The translations under genes and the position numbers were made by a program. From CAYNFT01 sp964396535 (lineage in GTDB: Bacteria > Chloroflexota > Dehalococcoidia > Dehalococcoidales > UBA2162), in NCBI GenBank assembly GCA_964396535.1, contig CAYNFT010000028.1, positions 1 through 22,200 on the forward strand: a stretch of 22,200 nucleotides of DNA. Direction: 5' to 3'. Below are positions 1-6,073 of this stretch, piece by piece. Numbering within the stretch: position 1 is the first letter of the stretch; the number at the start of each line of letters is the position of its first letter. Under the pieces are notes generated by a model that saw only the letters and a list, made by a program, of their open reading frames with translations, searched no databases and was not told where the DNA came from.

Positions 1-51
1 TTGCTACCCCCTTTTACGAGATTATAACTGGTATCGTTTCAGGGGGGCAGG

Positions 52-372
52 TCAATTAGTTGACCGTATGATTTCGGCCATTCCAGTTGCACCTTGTCGG
101 GATACAGTTTCATCCCCGACGATATCGAGTCTTGCAGCAGTCCTCGCATTGATTAAGGTTCCACCAGCGCCGGTATCGAAAATGAAGTTAAGTGGAGCCG
201 ATTCATCGACAGAAATTTCTGTTACTATCATAGATCCGTGAAGCTGAAAAGGAATCTCTACTAGAAGACCTTGCTCCATGGTGGTTTCATCCAGTTTAAC
301 CGCTGAGCAAGCTACTGGAAACATCCCTAGTATTACAATGACTCCCAGCACAATTATCACTATTCTTTTCAT
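52..372 (-). pseudogene. Truncated retropepsin-like aspartic protease, N-terminal part
   Basis: The protein starts with a basic/hydrophobic export signal (MKRIVIIVLGVIVILGM) ending near PVACS. It then carries a clear aspartic protease active-site motif, FIFDTGAGGTLIN, at about residues 61-73. Such proteins are single-domain aspartic proteases that cleave peptides, here probably outside the membrane. Retropepsin-like domains usually run about 100 residues; here only about 45 follow the catalytic Asp-Thr-Gly before a TGA, so the flap and the rest of the fold are missing. I chose the ATG at 372 rather than the one at 405 because GGAG lies just upstream of it. The position before the Cys is Pro-Val-Ala, a poor lipobox, so lipid attachment is doubtful. 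The continuation beyond the stop could not be recovered in another frame from the 51 bases left in the window. Confidence 0.6.
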
Positions 373-497
373 TTCACAACTCCTTCCCTCCTTCATTTCC
401 CTCAAACTCTAATCAATACTGTATAACGTTAGAAGGGAAAAACGGTTATGATCTACCTTCGCAATCGATACTTTTTAATAAGATTGGATTGTTAAAG

Positions 498-604
498 TGG
501 CACCCCGCCCAATAGGGAAGTGAGCGAAAGTCGGGCTGCGAGGCGTACGGCACCCGCGGGGGGACCGGAGAGCCCCGTTTCGCGACGTGGGGCTTGGGGG
601 GGAT
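498..604. other. GC-rich intergenic stretch with hairpins
   Basis: This stretch is clearly richer in G and C than its surroundings. It holds a hairpin, CCCCGT-TTCGCG-ACG-T-GGG near 571-592, and an overlapping CGGGG/CCCCG pairing. No convincing coding frame was seen; the minus-strand reading through it is rich in Pro, Arg and His with no domain. It could be a structured RNA, a repeat element or an old insertion. Confidence 0.25.
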
Positions 605-678
605 ATACCTGAGAGCAAGATGCCTACAAATATTAATAAGACTTCCATTTATCCCACAGGTAACAAAGGTTCGAAATG

Positions 679-1461
679 TCACATCTTAGCTTCTGGGCTA
701 TTACTGTCAGGTCGTAAGAGTCCTTTTCTACACAACCACTTATCAAGCATTAGTATAATCATACTTACGGCTAAGAAGACTAGGACGTGTAGTAGCACAA
801 TCCATAGCATTTCAATATCGGGAGATGATATGCGCACAAAGCTTTCACTAAGGTTAGTCAGCCAGTGAATCAATATCAGACCTAATATATTACTTGTCCT
901 GAGTCTTACTACGGCATATGGCAATCCGATTGACAATGAGAAAAGGAGTCCCTGCCAGCCATAGGTAGGAACATGCATTAGTCCAAAGAGCAGGGCACTT
1001 CCTAAAACGGCGACTGCTGAACCCCTCCAACATTGCAGTGCCTTGAATATCAGACCTCTGAACCATGTTTCTTCGGCCAGCGCCACGGCTAGATAGAATA
1101 AGACTGCAGACCAAATCTGGATGTCTATGTCAGCTATCCCCTTTGGAGATTGCAGCGCAAACATAAAGGCTAAGGCAGCTATGAAAACAACAATTGCATA
1201 GACAAACCCGTGTCTAATGTTGTTACTGGTTATTCCAATACCTGCCAAAGAATACTTTCTGTAACCTATGATGACGCAATTGAGAAATAGACTAGCATAC
1301 AGTACGCCCCTAGTAAGTCTTTCAGATGGGTCAAGACCTGCGACCAAAATCAATAACGCAGCGATAGGGCTAATGCATAGGAGCGGTAAGACTATTGCTT
1401 GGATGAGCGGTAGAGCAGTTCGAGCGATACTTGCACGTCTTCTATTGCGACTTGTGACCAC
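679..1461 (-). CDS. CPBP-family intramembrane glutamic protease (Abi/Rce1-like)
   Basis: The protein has about 260 residues and several hydrophobic segments. It carries the three signature motifs of the CPBP family (PF02517): EETWFR with Glu130, Glu131 and Arg135; FGLMH with His163; and HWLTN with His199 and Asn203. Family members are integral-membrane proteases; bacterial ones are linked to bacteriocin self-immunity, peptide processing or phage defence, but the substrate here is unknown. The start is a GTG at 1461, since no ATG lies upstream in frame; the ribosome site is weak (AGAG). A perfect 7+2+7 inverted repeat lies 16 bases upstream and could be an operator. The gene stands alone on its strand, with no bacteriocin or sensor gene beside it. 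Confidence 0.85.
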   Translation of the reverse strand: MVTSRNRRRASIARTALPLIQAIVLPLLCISPIAALLILVAGLDPSERLTRGVLYASLFLNCVIIGYRKYSLAGIGITSNNIRHGFVYAIVVFIAALAFMFALQSPKGIADIDIQIWSAVLFYLAVALAEETWFRGLIFKALQCWRGSAVAVLGSALLFGLMHVPTYGWQGLLFSLSIGLPYAVVRLRTSNILGLILIHWLTNLSESFVRISSPDIEMLWIVLLHVLVFLAVSMIILMLDKWLCRKGLLRPDSNSPEAKM

Positions 1462-1476
1462 GATAATCTTACTCTA

Positions 1477-1492
1477 TTGAGACTTGTCTCAA
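1477..1492. promoter_or_regulatory. Palindromic operator candidate upstream of the CPBP gene
   Basis: TTGAGAC-TT-GTCTCAA is a perfect 7-bp inverted repeat with a 2-bp centre. It ends 16 bases before the GTG start of the CPBP protease, where a repressor would block transcription or translation initiation. The binding protein is not evident in the window. Confidence 0.4.
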
Positions 1493-1628
1493 ATACTATC
1501 ATATACCGTGAAGGCTGGGAAATATATAATACCATCTAGACAATATGCTAGAATAAGAGGCAAGGATGGCGACCCGGCGGGCAACAGGCGAGTCTACGGG
1601 CGTCTAGGGCGATGGGAATTGAGAAAGC

Positions 1629-1684
1629 TGGCTCCCCGGGATGGACTCGAACCAACAACCCAGCGGTTGCACGCCTCCCAAGCG
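1629..1684 (-). pseudogene. Degenerate 3' half of a tRNA gene (att-like repeat, copy 1)
   Basis: Read on the minus strand, this has a T-loop TTCGAGT, a T-stem GTTGG/CCATC with one mismatch, an acceptor 3' strand CCGGGGA, a G discriminator and an encoded CCA. No matching 5' acceptor strand or D-arm lies upstream. About 35 of the first 40 bases match the tRNA-Asn 3' half at 2593, in the same orientation, so the two form direct repeats around the NYN gene. Such 3' tRNA pieces are typical remains of integrase attachment sites. It begins 27 bases beyond the NYN stop codon. Confidence 0.5.
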
Positions 1685-1710
1685 CATATTCGTTGGCATG
1701 CTTATATAAA

Positions 1711-2475
1711 TTATCCTCTGTTGTACTGGGGTGTTAATGATACATTCACTACTGGCGGCCTCTTCGATCTATCTTGCTTGAGGACAAATGTCTCAGGGTA
1801 ATCCTTGAGCAGTGATTGCAGCTTTTGGTGGCCATAAGTCCGGGGGTCGAATGCCGGATCAAGCTGACGGAGACTGTTACCCATTGATGCCAAGTAAGTC
1901 CATTCATCCTCTTTCGCAGCCATCTCAAAACCCTGAATGAGAAGTGGAAGGGGATCGGCGGTTTCCGGCTCTTCTCTCTTCTCCACCTCCTCATTCTTCT
2001 TCTTTCTTCCCCTCCTTGTCAGTTCAGGAGTAACAGCAAGGTTCTCACTGTAAATGAATTGGTTGCAAGCGTTCACGAAGGCTTCCGGTGTTTTCTTCTC
2101 TCCTACACCAATGACGAATAGGCCTTCCTCTCTTATTCTGGTTGCTAATCGCGTATAATCGCTATCGCTGGAGACAATGCAGAATCCTTGCAGGTCGTTA
2201 CTGTGCAGTAGGTCCATGGCATCTATTATCATAGCGCTGTCTGTAGCATTTTTCCCGACTGTATTCCTGAATTGCTGCATAGGTTGAATCGCATTCTTGT
2301 GGAGCGAATCTTTCCACTGGTTCATGGTAGTAGTAGTCCAGTCGCCATATATTCGCTTGATGGTAATCAGTCCTGCTTTGCTGACTTCAGTGAGAATCTG
2401 AGGCAGAAGAGATGCTTGGGCGTTATCCCCATCTATGAGAACCGCATACTTCTGCTGTTCAAATTGTTCCTCCAT
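1711..2475 (-). CDS. NYN-domain (PIN-like) RNase with C-terminal OST-HTH/LOTUS domain
   Basis: Residues 8-145 form an NYN/DUF88 domain (LabA type): the opening strand ends in LIDGDNAQ with Asp15 and Asp17, then NATDSAMIIDAMDLL, then IVSSDSDY with Asp104 and Asp106. These acidic residues make the metal-binding nuclease site of the PIN-like fold. A charged linker (residues 151-171) leads to an OST-HTH/LOTUS domain at about 173-250, an RNA-binding winged helix. The protein is therefore probably an RNA-targeted endoribonuclease in the cytoplasm; its substrate is unknown. The ATG at 2475 is preferred because GGGAGGT sits at proper distance; the TTG further up lies within that site. The gene has no operon partner and is bracketed by two tRNA 3' fragments, which suggests it arrived as cargo. 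Confidence 0.85.
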   Translation of the reverse strand: MEEQFEQQKYAVLIDGDNAQASLLPQILTEVSKAGLITIKRIYGDWTTTTMNQWKDSLHKNAIQPMQQFRNTVGKNATDSAMIIDAMDLLHSNDLQGFCIVSSDSDYTRLATRIREEGLFVIGVGEKKTPEAFVNACNQFIYSENLAVTPELTRRGRKKKNEEVEKREEPETADPLPLLIQGFEMAAKEDEWTYLASMGNSLRQLDPAFDPRTYGHQKLQSLLKDYPETFVLKQDRSKRPPVVNVSLTPQYNRG

Positions 2476-2592
2476 GTTGACCTCCCACAAGACATCTCAA
2501 AGAGCGCTTACAAATCCCCCATTTCGCACCATAATAATAGCACAGGTACAGACAAATTCAAGAGAGATTGAGGCGTTGGCAAGAAAAGAGAT

Positions 2593-2652
2593 TGGCTCCC
2601 CGAGTAGGACTCGAACCTACAACCTAGCGGTTAACAGCCACTCGCCTTACCG
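2593..2652 (-). pseudogene. 3' portion of tRNA-Asn(GTT) (att-like repeat, copy 2)
   Basis: On the minus strand this reads as a D-arm end (GGTAAGGCG), an anticodon arm AGTGG-CTGTTAA-CCGCT with anticodon GTT, a variable loop AGGTT, a T-arm GTAGG-TTCGAGT-CCTAC, an acceptor 3' strand TCGGGGA, a G discriminator and an encoded CCA. The expected 5' strand TCCCCGA and the D-stem 5' half are missing, so this is not a functional tRNA. It looks like the tRNA 3' end regenerated by, or left after, site-specific integration. It is a direct repeat of the fragment at 1629. Confidence 0.65.
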
Positions 2653-2820
2653 TGCCCGAAATTAGATCGTTTCTATCACACTTTTCATCTTTTCGTTCAG
2701 TTGCGGCAGGTCATCGGTACATGAGGAACTGTATTACCAAACCAATAAGGCTTTTGTTAAGGATGTCAGAAAAGTGTAGATTACAATCAATAGATCATGA
2801 AGTAATTTCACTAACTTAGG

Positions 2821-2982
2821 ATGGAATATGAAATGGGAGTTATGAAGGGATGCCCTCTTCCGGAGGAGCGAAGACCTCCTCGATGTAAGTACTGCCGGTT
2901 ACCTCATGAACAAAGATTACGGAAGTGCCGTTGGTATAAACGAATGAATTTCAGTCTCGGATACACAGGCTATCGCTCCTAG
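2821..2982 (+). CDS. Small Cys-rich protein, possible zinc knuckle
   Basis: This is a short open frame of 53 codons with the pattern G-C-P followed by R-C-K-Y-C-R and later K-C-R-W, typical of tiny zinc-binding proteins. Function is unknown. ATG codons at 2821, 2833 and 2842 are in frame; none has an ideal ribosome site, although GGGAG precedes the third closely. The stop lies 2 bases before the inverted-repeat element at 2985, so the original end may have been altered by that insertion. I rate it as plausible but unproven. Confidence 0.35.
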   Translation: MEYEMGVMKGCPLPEERRPPRCKYCRLPHEQRLRKCRWYKRMNFSLGYTGYRS

Positions 2983-2984
2983 TC

Positions 2985-3102
2985 TGCGTGTAATCCATGA
3001 GGCTGTCGAAAAACCTCCCAATTGGGGACTTTTCGAAGCTAGCCGTCTGAACAGTCCAAAGCTAGGGGTTAAGTTTTTCGACAGCCTCGACTATTACACG
3101 CA
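2985..3102. mobile_element. MITE-like inverted-repeat element
   Basis: The core arms GAGGCTGTCGAAAAAC (2999-3014) and GTTTTTCGACAGCCTC (3073-3088) are perfect 16-bp inverted repeats. Outside a 4-bp mismatch they are extended by TGCGTGTAAT (2985-2994) and ATTACACGCA (3093-3102). The 118-bp element has no transposase and a short interior. GGCTGTCGAAAAA-type ends recall terminal repeats of some insertion sequences, so it is probably a non-autonomous derivative. The adjacent zinc-ribbon gene now uses its sequence for its last codons. Confidence 0.6.
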
Positions 3103-3328
3103 AGGGGGGATGATACTTGCCGAGGGAATAGACTGCACCGCTCAGCTGAGCCACGATTGCAATCCAGGGTTGTTCTACCGATATCCCTTGACGATGCCTC
3201 GCGCAGAAGGGGCAGCTGTTGGGCCGTCTGCGGGCGGCAGGATACCGCTGGCAGTCTAAACAGCGGTACACACGCACTTCGCTAGCGAGAACAGGGAGCT
3301 TTCGGAATTTCCTGCTTTGGGAGCTCAT
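3062..3328 (-). CDS. Small zinc-ribbon protein, paralog A
   Basis: The protein has about 88 residues. Residues 19-43 contain YRCLDC and SCPFC, a C-x2-C / C-x2-C zinc-ribbon pattern. It aligns along its length with the protein at 5164-5364 (EVxxYRCLDCQxxPAxRRRP), so the two are paralogs. Its ATG overlaps the stop of the upstream ParB-like gene as ATGA, indicating translational coupling and joint function. The last residues (VEAVEKLNP) are encoded by the inverted-repeat element at 2985-3102, so the native C-terminus has probably been replaced. Zinc ribbons of this size usually bind nucleic acid or protein; a role as partner of the ParB-like protein is inference. Confidence 0.65.
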   Translation of the reverse strand: MSSQSRKFRKLPVLASEVRVYRCLDCQRYPAARRRPNSCPFCARHRQGISVEQPWIAIVAQLSGAVYSLGKYHPPLRVIVEAVEKLNP

Positions 3329-4914
3329 AACTCACTCTCTTCTGTTGGCTGCTGGTCCGCACCAAGAACTTCAACATCATCGCCGGGGCTGTGAACTCTG
3401 ACCAAGACTGGTAAGCGGGGTATCTCATTATGGTCTGTAGTAGCTCTCTTAACCGCTGTTTCAAACAACTGTTCCTTAGTTGCCTTAGCCTCTGGTACGA
3501 AGGACACCTGAGACGGCGGCGGGCTGTCAATAACCAGTTGGGCATAGCTTGACAGGATAGCGCCTATGTGCTTGGCTGACCTACAACGCTCATCAAGGAC
3601 AGCCAGCACCCTCTCCTGAAAGGGTGTTAGCTGCCTCTCCAGTATTTGAGCTTGAGCCAGATACTTTGCTACAGTCATGCCCGGCGTCTTCTTGATAGTG
3701 CTAAACACAGTGATTGCTTTAGCCAAGTCTTCGCCAATGGAGTAGTCGCGCTGGTGGTCTCCACTAGCCGTTAGGCTTTCGGCTCTGGCCAGCGCTCCCA
3801 GGCTCCTTGTTATGCCGTTGAAGCAATTGCGAACGTTGACATCGGTGGACTCAAAGAAACGCTCGGCTAACCTCAGACCGACATCGCCCCTAAAAGTAGC
3901 AACAAAAATAGCCATAGCCACGCGCCTCACGCCATCCTGGTTCAAGACGCCATGAGCGTCTACTAACCTTGCTTGTTCATTGGCTGGCAGCTTGCTCAAA
4001 AACGCGCTGACAAAAAGCTTGTTGCGGAGTGAGCGAAGGGCATCTTCAATAACCTCGCCTTCTAAAAGTTCAAGAGACGTGAGCATGTCAAGGGTTAGCT
4101 TTGCGGCGTCAGTCCTGGCTTTCTCAATAGGTGAACTCTCTATGGTGGTAGAGATGTTGGACTCCTCAACAAACTGCTTGCGGTCTACCTTAGTGAGCCT
4201 CTCCCTTACCAGCATAGGCACTTTGAATTTGTCTACTAGTTCAACTGACAGAGCATAGGATGGAGCTACAGCCTTCAGCGCCTGTTTGTACTTGGCGTAG
4301 ACTTCAGGATGCTGTTTGGCTGCCAGTATGATAGCCATGACTCGGCCATTACCGCTCTCAACAACGCCGTCGTTGCCAACTATCGGCGCGCCTCTATCTA
4401 TGCTCTTATAGTCAGTAAGGAGCGCATCGGGTTCAAGATTGGCAGCGATGTTCTCTACTTGAAGTCTTGTTGCAACTCTTTCTCGGAGTCTCGGCTGTAG
4501 CTCCTTTGGGTGCTTGGGGTTAGGCGCAAAGGTAAAAGGGTTATTGGACGCTATGAGCTTCGTTGCGTCCGCTATCTTAAACTCAAACTCATAGTGGGTG
4601 AGTCCTGTAATGCCAGTAGCAAAAGTCTTGCTGCTGGACGCCACTATAGGAGGCGCTACTGGAAGTGCTTTGGCCCTATGGTTTCCTTGTTCAGAAGAAG
4701 GAAGGGATTTAACATCGGCATCGAGCATCCTGACCATCTCTCGATGTGGGGGATCCCGGTAGAGCTTGGTCACCATCGATTCCTTGTGATTCGCCTTCCC
4801 CTCAGGTCCGAGATATCCGAGGTAGCGGTGCTTTACCATTCCCTTTTCCCGGAACGATTCCAACCGGTAGATGTATGAGTGGCCTTTTATCCTTTTCCTT
4901 ACGGTGAACGCCAT
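3325..4914 (-). CDS. ddrB/ParB-like protein of a plasmid or integrative element
   Basis: The protein has 529 residues. The N-terminus (MAFTVRKRIKGHSYIYRLES, then HRYLGYLGP) resembles a short segment often found at the start of transposases and element-borne proteins. Residues 110-270 fit the ddrB-like ParB/Srx superfamily: RGAPIV at 174-179, the core motif SGNGR at 187-191, PMLVRERL at 233-240 and VEESN at 249-253. These domains hydrolyse nucleotides or cut DNA in partition and polyvalent phage or plasmid proteins. The helical C-terminal half is unassigned. A strong site, AAAGGAGG, precedes the ATG. Four iteron-like repeats lie 32-101 bp upstream, and a zinc-ribbon gene is coupled downstream. 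A role in partition, DNA processing or control of a mobile element is likely, but the substrate is unknown. Confidence 0.75.
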   Translation of the reverse strand: MAFTVRKRIKGHSYIYRLESFREKGMVKHRYLGYLGPEGKANHKESMVTKLYRDPPHREMVRMLDADVKSLPSSEQGNHRAKALPVAPPIVASSSKTFATGITGLTHYEFEFKIADATKLIASNNPFTFAPNPKHPKELQPRLRERVATRLQVENIAANLEPDALLTDYKSIDRGAPIVGNDGVVESGNGRVMAIILAAKQHPEVYAKYKQALKAVAPSYALSVELVDKFKVPMLVRERLTKVDRKQFVEESNISTTIESSPIEKARTDAAKLTLDMLTSLELLEGEVIEDALRSLRNKLFVSAFLSKLPANEQARLVDAHGVLNQDGVRRVAMAIFVATFRGDVGLRLAERFFESTDVNVRNCFNGITRSLGALARAESLTASGDHQRDYSIGEDLAKAITVFSTIKKTPGMTVAKYLAQAQILERQLTPFQERVLAVLDERCRSAKHIGAILSSYAQLVIDSPPPSQVSFVPEAKATKEQLFETAVKRATTDHNEIPRLPVLVRVHSPGDDVEVLGADQQPTEESEL

Positions 4915-4945
4915 GGCTTTCCTCCTTTAATAGTGGTGCCCAGAT

Positions 4946-5015
4946 GTAGTACCTAACTCTCACGCCTGCGTAGTATCTAACTTTAGCCTCAATTAGGTAC
5001 TACGTTAGGTACTAC
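4946..5015. repeat. Iteron/operator cluster upstream of the ParB-like gene
   Basis: There are four copies of an 11-mer: GTAGTACCTAA at 4946-4956, GTAGTATCTAA at 4970-4980, and its inverse TTAGGTACTAC at 4993-5003 and 5005-5015. Copies 1 and 2 are direct, 24 bp apart; copies 3 and 4 are direct, 12 bp apart, and inverted to the first pair. Such clusters near partition or replication genes act as centromere or autoregulatory sites. The binding protein is probably the ParB-like or zinc-ribbon protein (inference). Confidence 0.6.
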
Positions 5016-5061
5016 AAATAGACAGACCACCCCCTAATTTTCTACTACCACCACTCTCTGC

Positions 5062-5079
5062 GGGGAGCTTTCACTCCCC
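5062..5079. other. Perfect 6-bp hairpin
   Basis: GGGGAG-CTTTCA-CTCCCC forms a clean stem-loop in the gap between the zinc-ribbon paralog and the iterons. There is no T-run next to it, so it is not a classical terminator. Confidence 0.3.
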
Positions 5080-5093
5080 TGCACCTCCTCCTC

Positions 5094-5111
5094 GCCAGCC
5101 TGCAGGCTGGC
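5094..5111. repeat. 18-bp perfect palindrome
   Basis: GCCAGCCTGCAGGCTGGC reads identically on both strands and lies between the zinc-ribbon paralog and the iteron cluster. It may be an operator, a recombination site or a cruciform. No T-run follows on either strand. Confidence 0.45.
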
Positions 5112-5147
5112 CGTTGACATGACGTTTTTCGGTTTCTTACCATTAAG

Positions 5148-5164
5148 AAGCACTACCGGTGCTT
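5148..5164 (-). terminator. Stem-loop at the end of zinc-ribbon paralog B
   Basis: AAGCAC-CGGTA-GTGCTT on the minus strand overlaps the stop codon of the gene at 5164-5364 and is followed by CTTAATGG. It is a weak terminator at best, because the T-run is broken. Confidence 0.3.
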
Positions 5165-5364
5165 TAGAGCTGCGGGCAAGACAGCTTTGCGATGTCATAC
5201 TCAAGGGGCTTGCCGATGCTGCTCTTTAGCCGCTGCCCATTTTGTGGGGGGCAGCTTTTGGGCCGTCTGCGAGTGGCGGGGAAGTGCTGACAGTCCAGAC
5301 ACCGGTACAGGTAAACCTCATCAGCAAGAAGGGATAAGCGGAACTTCATCCTTTGGGGTCTCAT
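5164..5364 (-). CDS. Small zinc-ribbon protein, paralog B (second Cys pair lost)
   Basis: This 66-residue protein matches paralog A at 3062-3328 (EVYLYRCLDCQHFPATRRRP). The first C-x2-C is kept, but the second pair has become SCPPQNG, leaving one Cys, so zinc binding may be lost or changed. The alignment resumes afterwards up to DIAKLS / AIVAQLS, showing local divergence rather than a frameshift. AAAGGGG lies before the ATG. It begins 12 bases after the restored stop of the Cys-rich gene upstream, suggesting an operon running 5620 to 5164. Paralogs on both sides of the iteron/ParB region suggest duplication within one element. Confidence 0.55.
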   Translation of the reverse strand: MRPQRMKFRLSLLADEVYLYRCLDCQHFPATRRRPKSCPPQNGQRLKSSIGKPLEYDIAKLSCPQL

Positions 5365-5376
5365 GGCTGCCCCTTT

Positions 5377-5620
5377 CTAAAGCAAACTGGCGTGGTGCCC
5401 CACTTCGGTTAATTCTTGATGCGTCTTTTTCGTGAAGTAAGGACACGTCTCCCTCTTGACTTGTGACCGGTAGCAACTCCCATCTGCATGCCCCTTCTTT
5501 ACGGTAAAGACAACAGGCACAACATGAGAGTTCGTACTGTCCTAATCTCTCGGGATAAACCTCACGTATCCTATCTTGGACTATTTTTCTGTTGGTGATC
5601 TCACTGTTTTTTCGTCGCAT
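5377..5620 (-). pseudogene. Frameshifted small Cys-rich protein gene
   Basis: The ATG at 5620 has a good ribosome site (AGGAGTAAGGAC). The first frame reads to LSCCACCLYRKEGACRWELL then PVTSQ and continues with non-typical sequence. A neighbouring frame picks up directly as ETCPYFTKKTHQELTEVGHH and ends in TAG at 5377-5379, just before the next gene's ribosome site. The joined product has about 80 residues and a cysteine set (CxxC, GAC, TCPY) fitting a small metal-binding protein. One base indel near 5451-5457 explains the break. Left unshifted, the frame runs to 5321 and overlaps the next gene by 44 bases, which is less credible. Function unknown. Confidence 0.5.
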
Positions 5621-5657
5621 GTCCTTACTCCTATGGCTGGAGAGGCCGGATGGTCAT

Positions 5658-5686
5658 AAAAAGACCCCTTCACCTTAGAAAGGGGT
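5658..5686 (-). terminator. Rho-independent terminator (minus strand)
   Basis: On the minus strand ACCCCTT, a 9-base loop and AAGGGGT form a 7-bp stem followed by CTTTTT. No intact minus-strand gene lies immediately upstream, so it may be left from a deleted gene; it also insulates the operon starting at 5620. Confidence 0.6.
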
Positions 5687-5735
5687 TTGTAACCGACTAT
5701 CGCTCTAAAAGAGAACTTGAGACTGCAACGGTTAA

Positions 5736-5891
5736 CACGCTGCCAAAACCAACGATTCCGGCAACGGGCTCCGACTACTCCAGGAACACTTAGGGCACCA
5801 GAGCTTTAATACAACAGCAAAATACCGGAAGGTAGCTGGTGAAGAACACAGGGAATGGTACCAAAAGCTCTGGGAGAAAGATAAATCATGA
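5736..5891 (+). pseudogene. Tyrosine recombinase (integrase), C-terminal fragment
   Basis: An open frame too short for most gene finders reads GLRLLQEHLGHQSFNTTAKY followed by RKVAGEEHREWYQKLWEK and a TGA. LQEHLGHxSxxTTxxY is the C-terminal signature of phage-integrase family recombinases, with the LGH histidine and the catalytic tyrosine (AKY). The upstream domain, including the two catalytic Arg residues and the H-x-x-R box, is missing: a TAA in frame at 5733 precedes it and no other frame restores it. It marks the edge of an old integrated element, consistent with the ParB-like and iteron module next to it and the tRNA fragments further left. Confidence 0.7.
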
Positions 5892-6073
5892 CCTTACTTC
5901 TCAGGCCAAATCGTGGTGGATTTCTACGTCCTTTCGGCTGTGGCTGGTTCATCCGGGAATTTCTCCTGGGTAATGGCCCGCACGGCTCACCCTCTATTGA
6001 CCCTGAAATAGGTGCTTGTCAGGCTGATATCTTTCGTAGCTATAAAATGGCTATTCGCCGCTACAAGAATTGA
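5888..6073 (+). other. Uncertain frame leading into the coiled-coil gene
   Basis: An ATG overlaps the recombinase stop as ATGA and opens a 61-codon frame. Its first half looks non-coding in style. Its end, QADIFRSYKMAIRRYK, resembles the helix that precedes the coiled coil in related proteins and would continue into LKLEIEESEKQK in the next frame if one base were shifted near 6067-6070. It is probably the decayed N-terminal part of the coiled-coil gene rather than a separate gene. Confidence 0.25.

Noticed and set aside
446..682. Minus-strand frame of 78 codons across the GC-rich stretch
   Set aside because: It has no ribosome site, no domain and biased Pro/Arg/His composition expected from GC-rich non-coding DNA.
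1629..1684. Functional tRNA-Ser or tRNA-Ala at this site
   Set aside because: A long variable arm or a TGC anticodon can be forced on paper, but there is no 5' acceptor strand or D-arm and the T-stem has a mismatch.
1484..1801. Plus-strand open frame containing a DGLEPTTQR peptide
   Set aside because: This peptide is the well-known false translation of the antisense of a tRNA T-arm; the frame covers the tRNA fragment and the end of the NYN gene.
2435..2665. Plus-strand open frame with SPSRTRTYNLAVNS
   Set aside because: It is again the antisense of the tRNA-Asn 3' half and has no independent coding support.
3980..4258. Plus-strand frame of 92 codons inside the ParB-like gene
   Set aside because: It is fully contained in a well-supported minus-strand gene and has no start site of its own.
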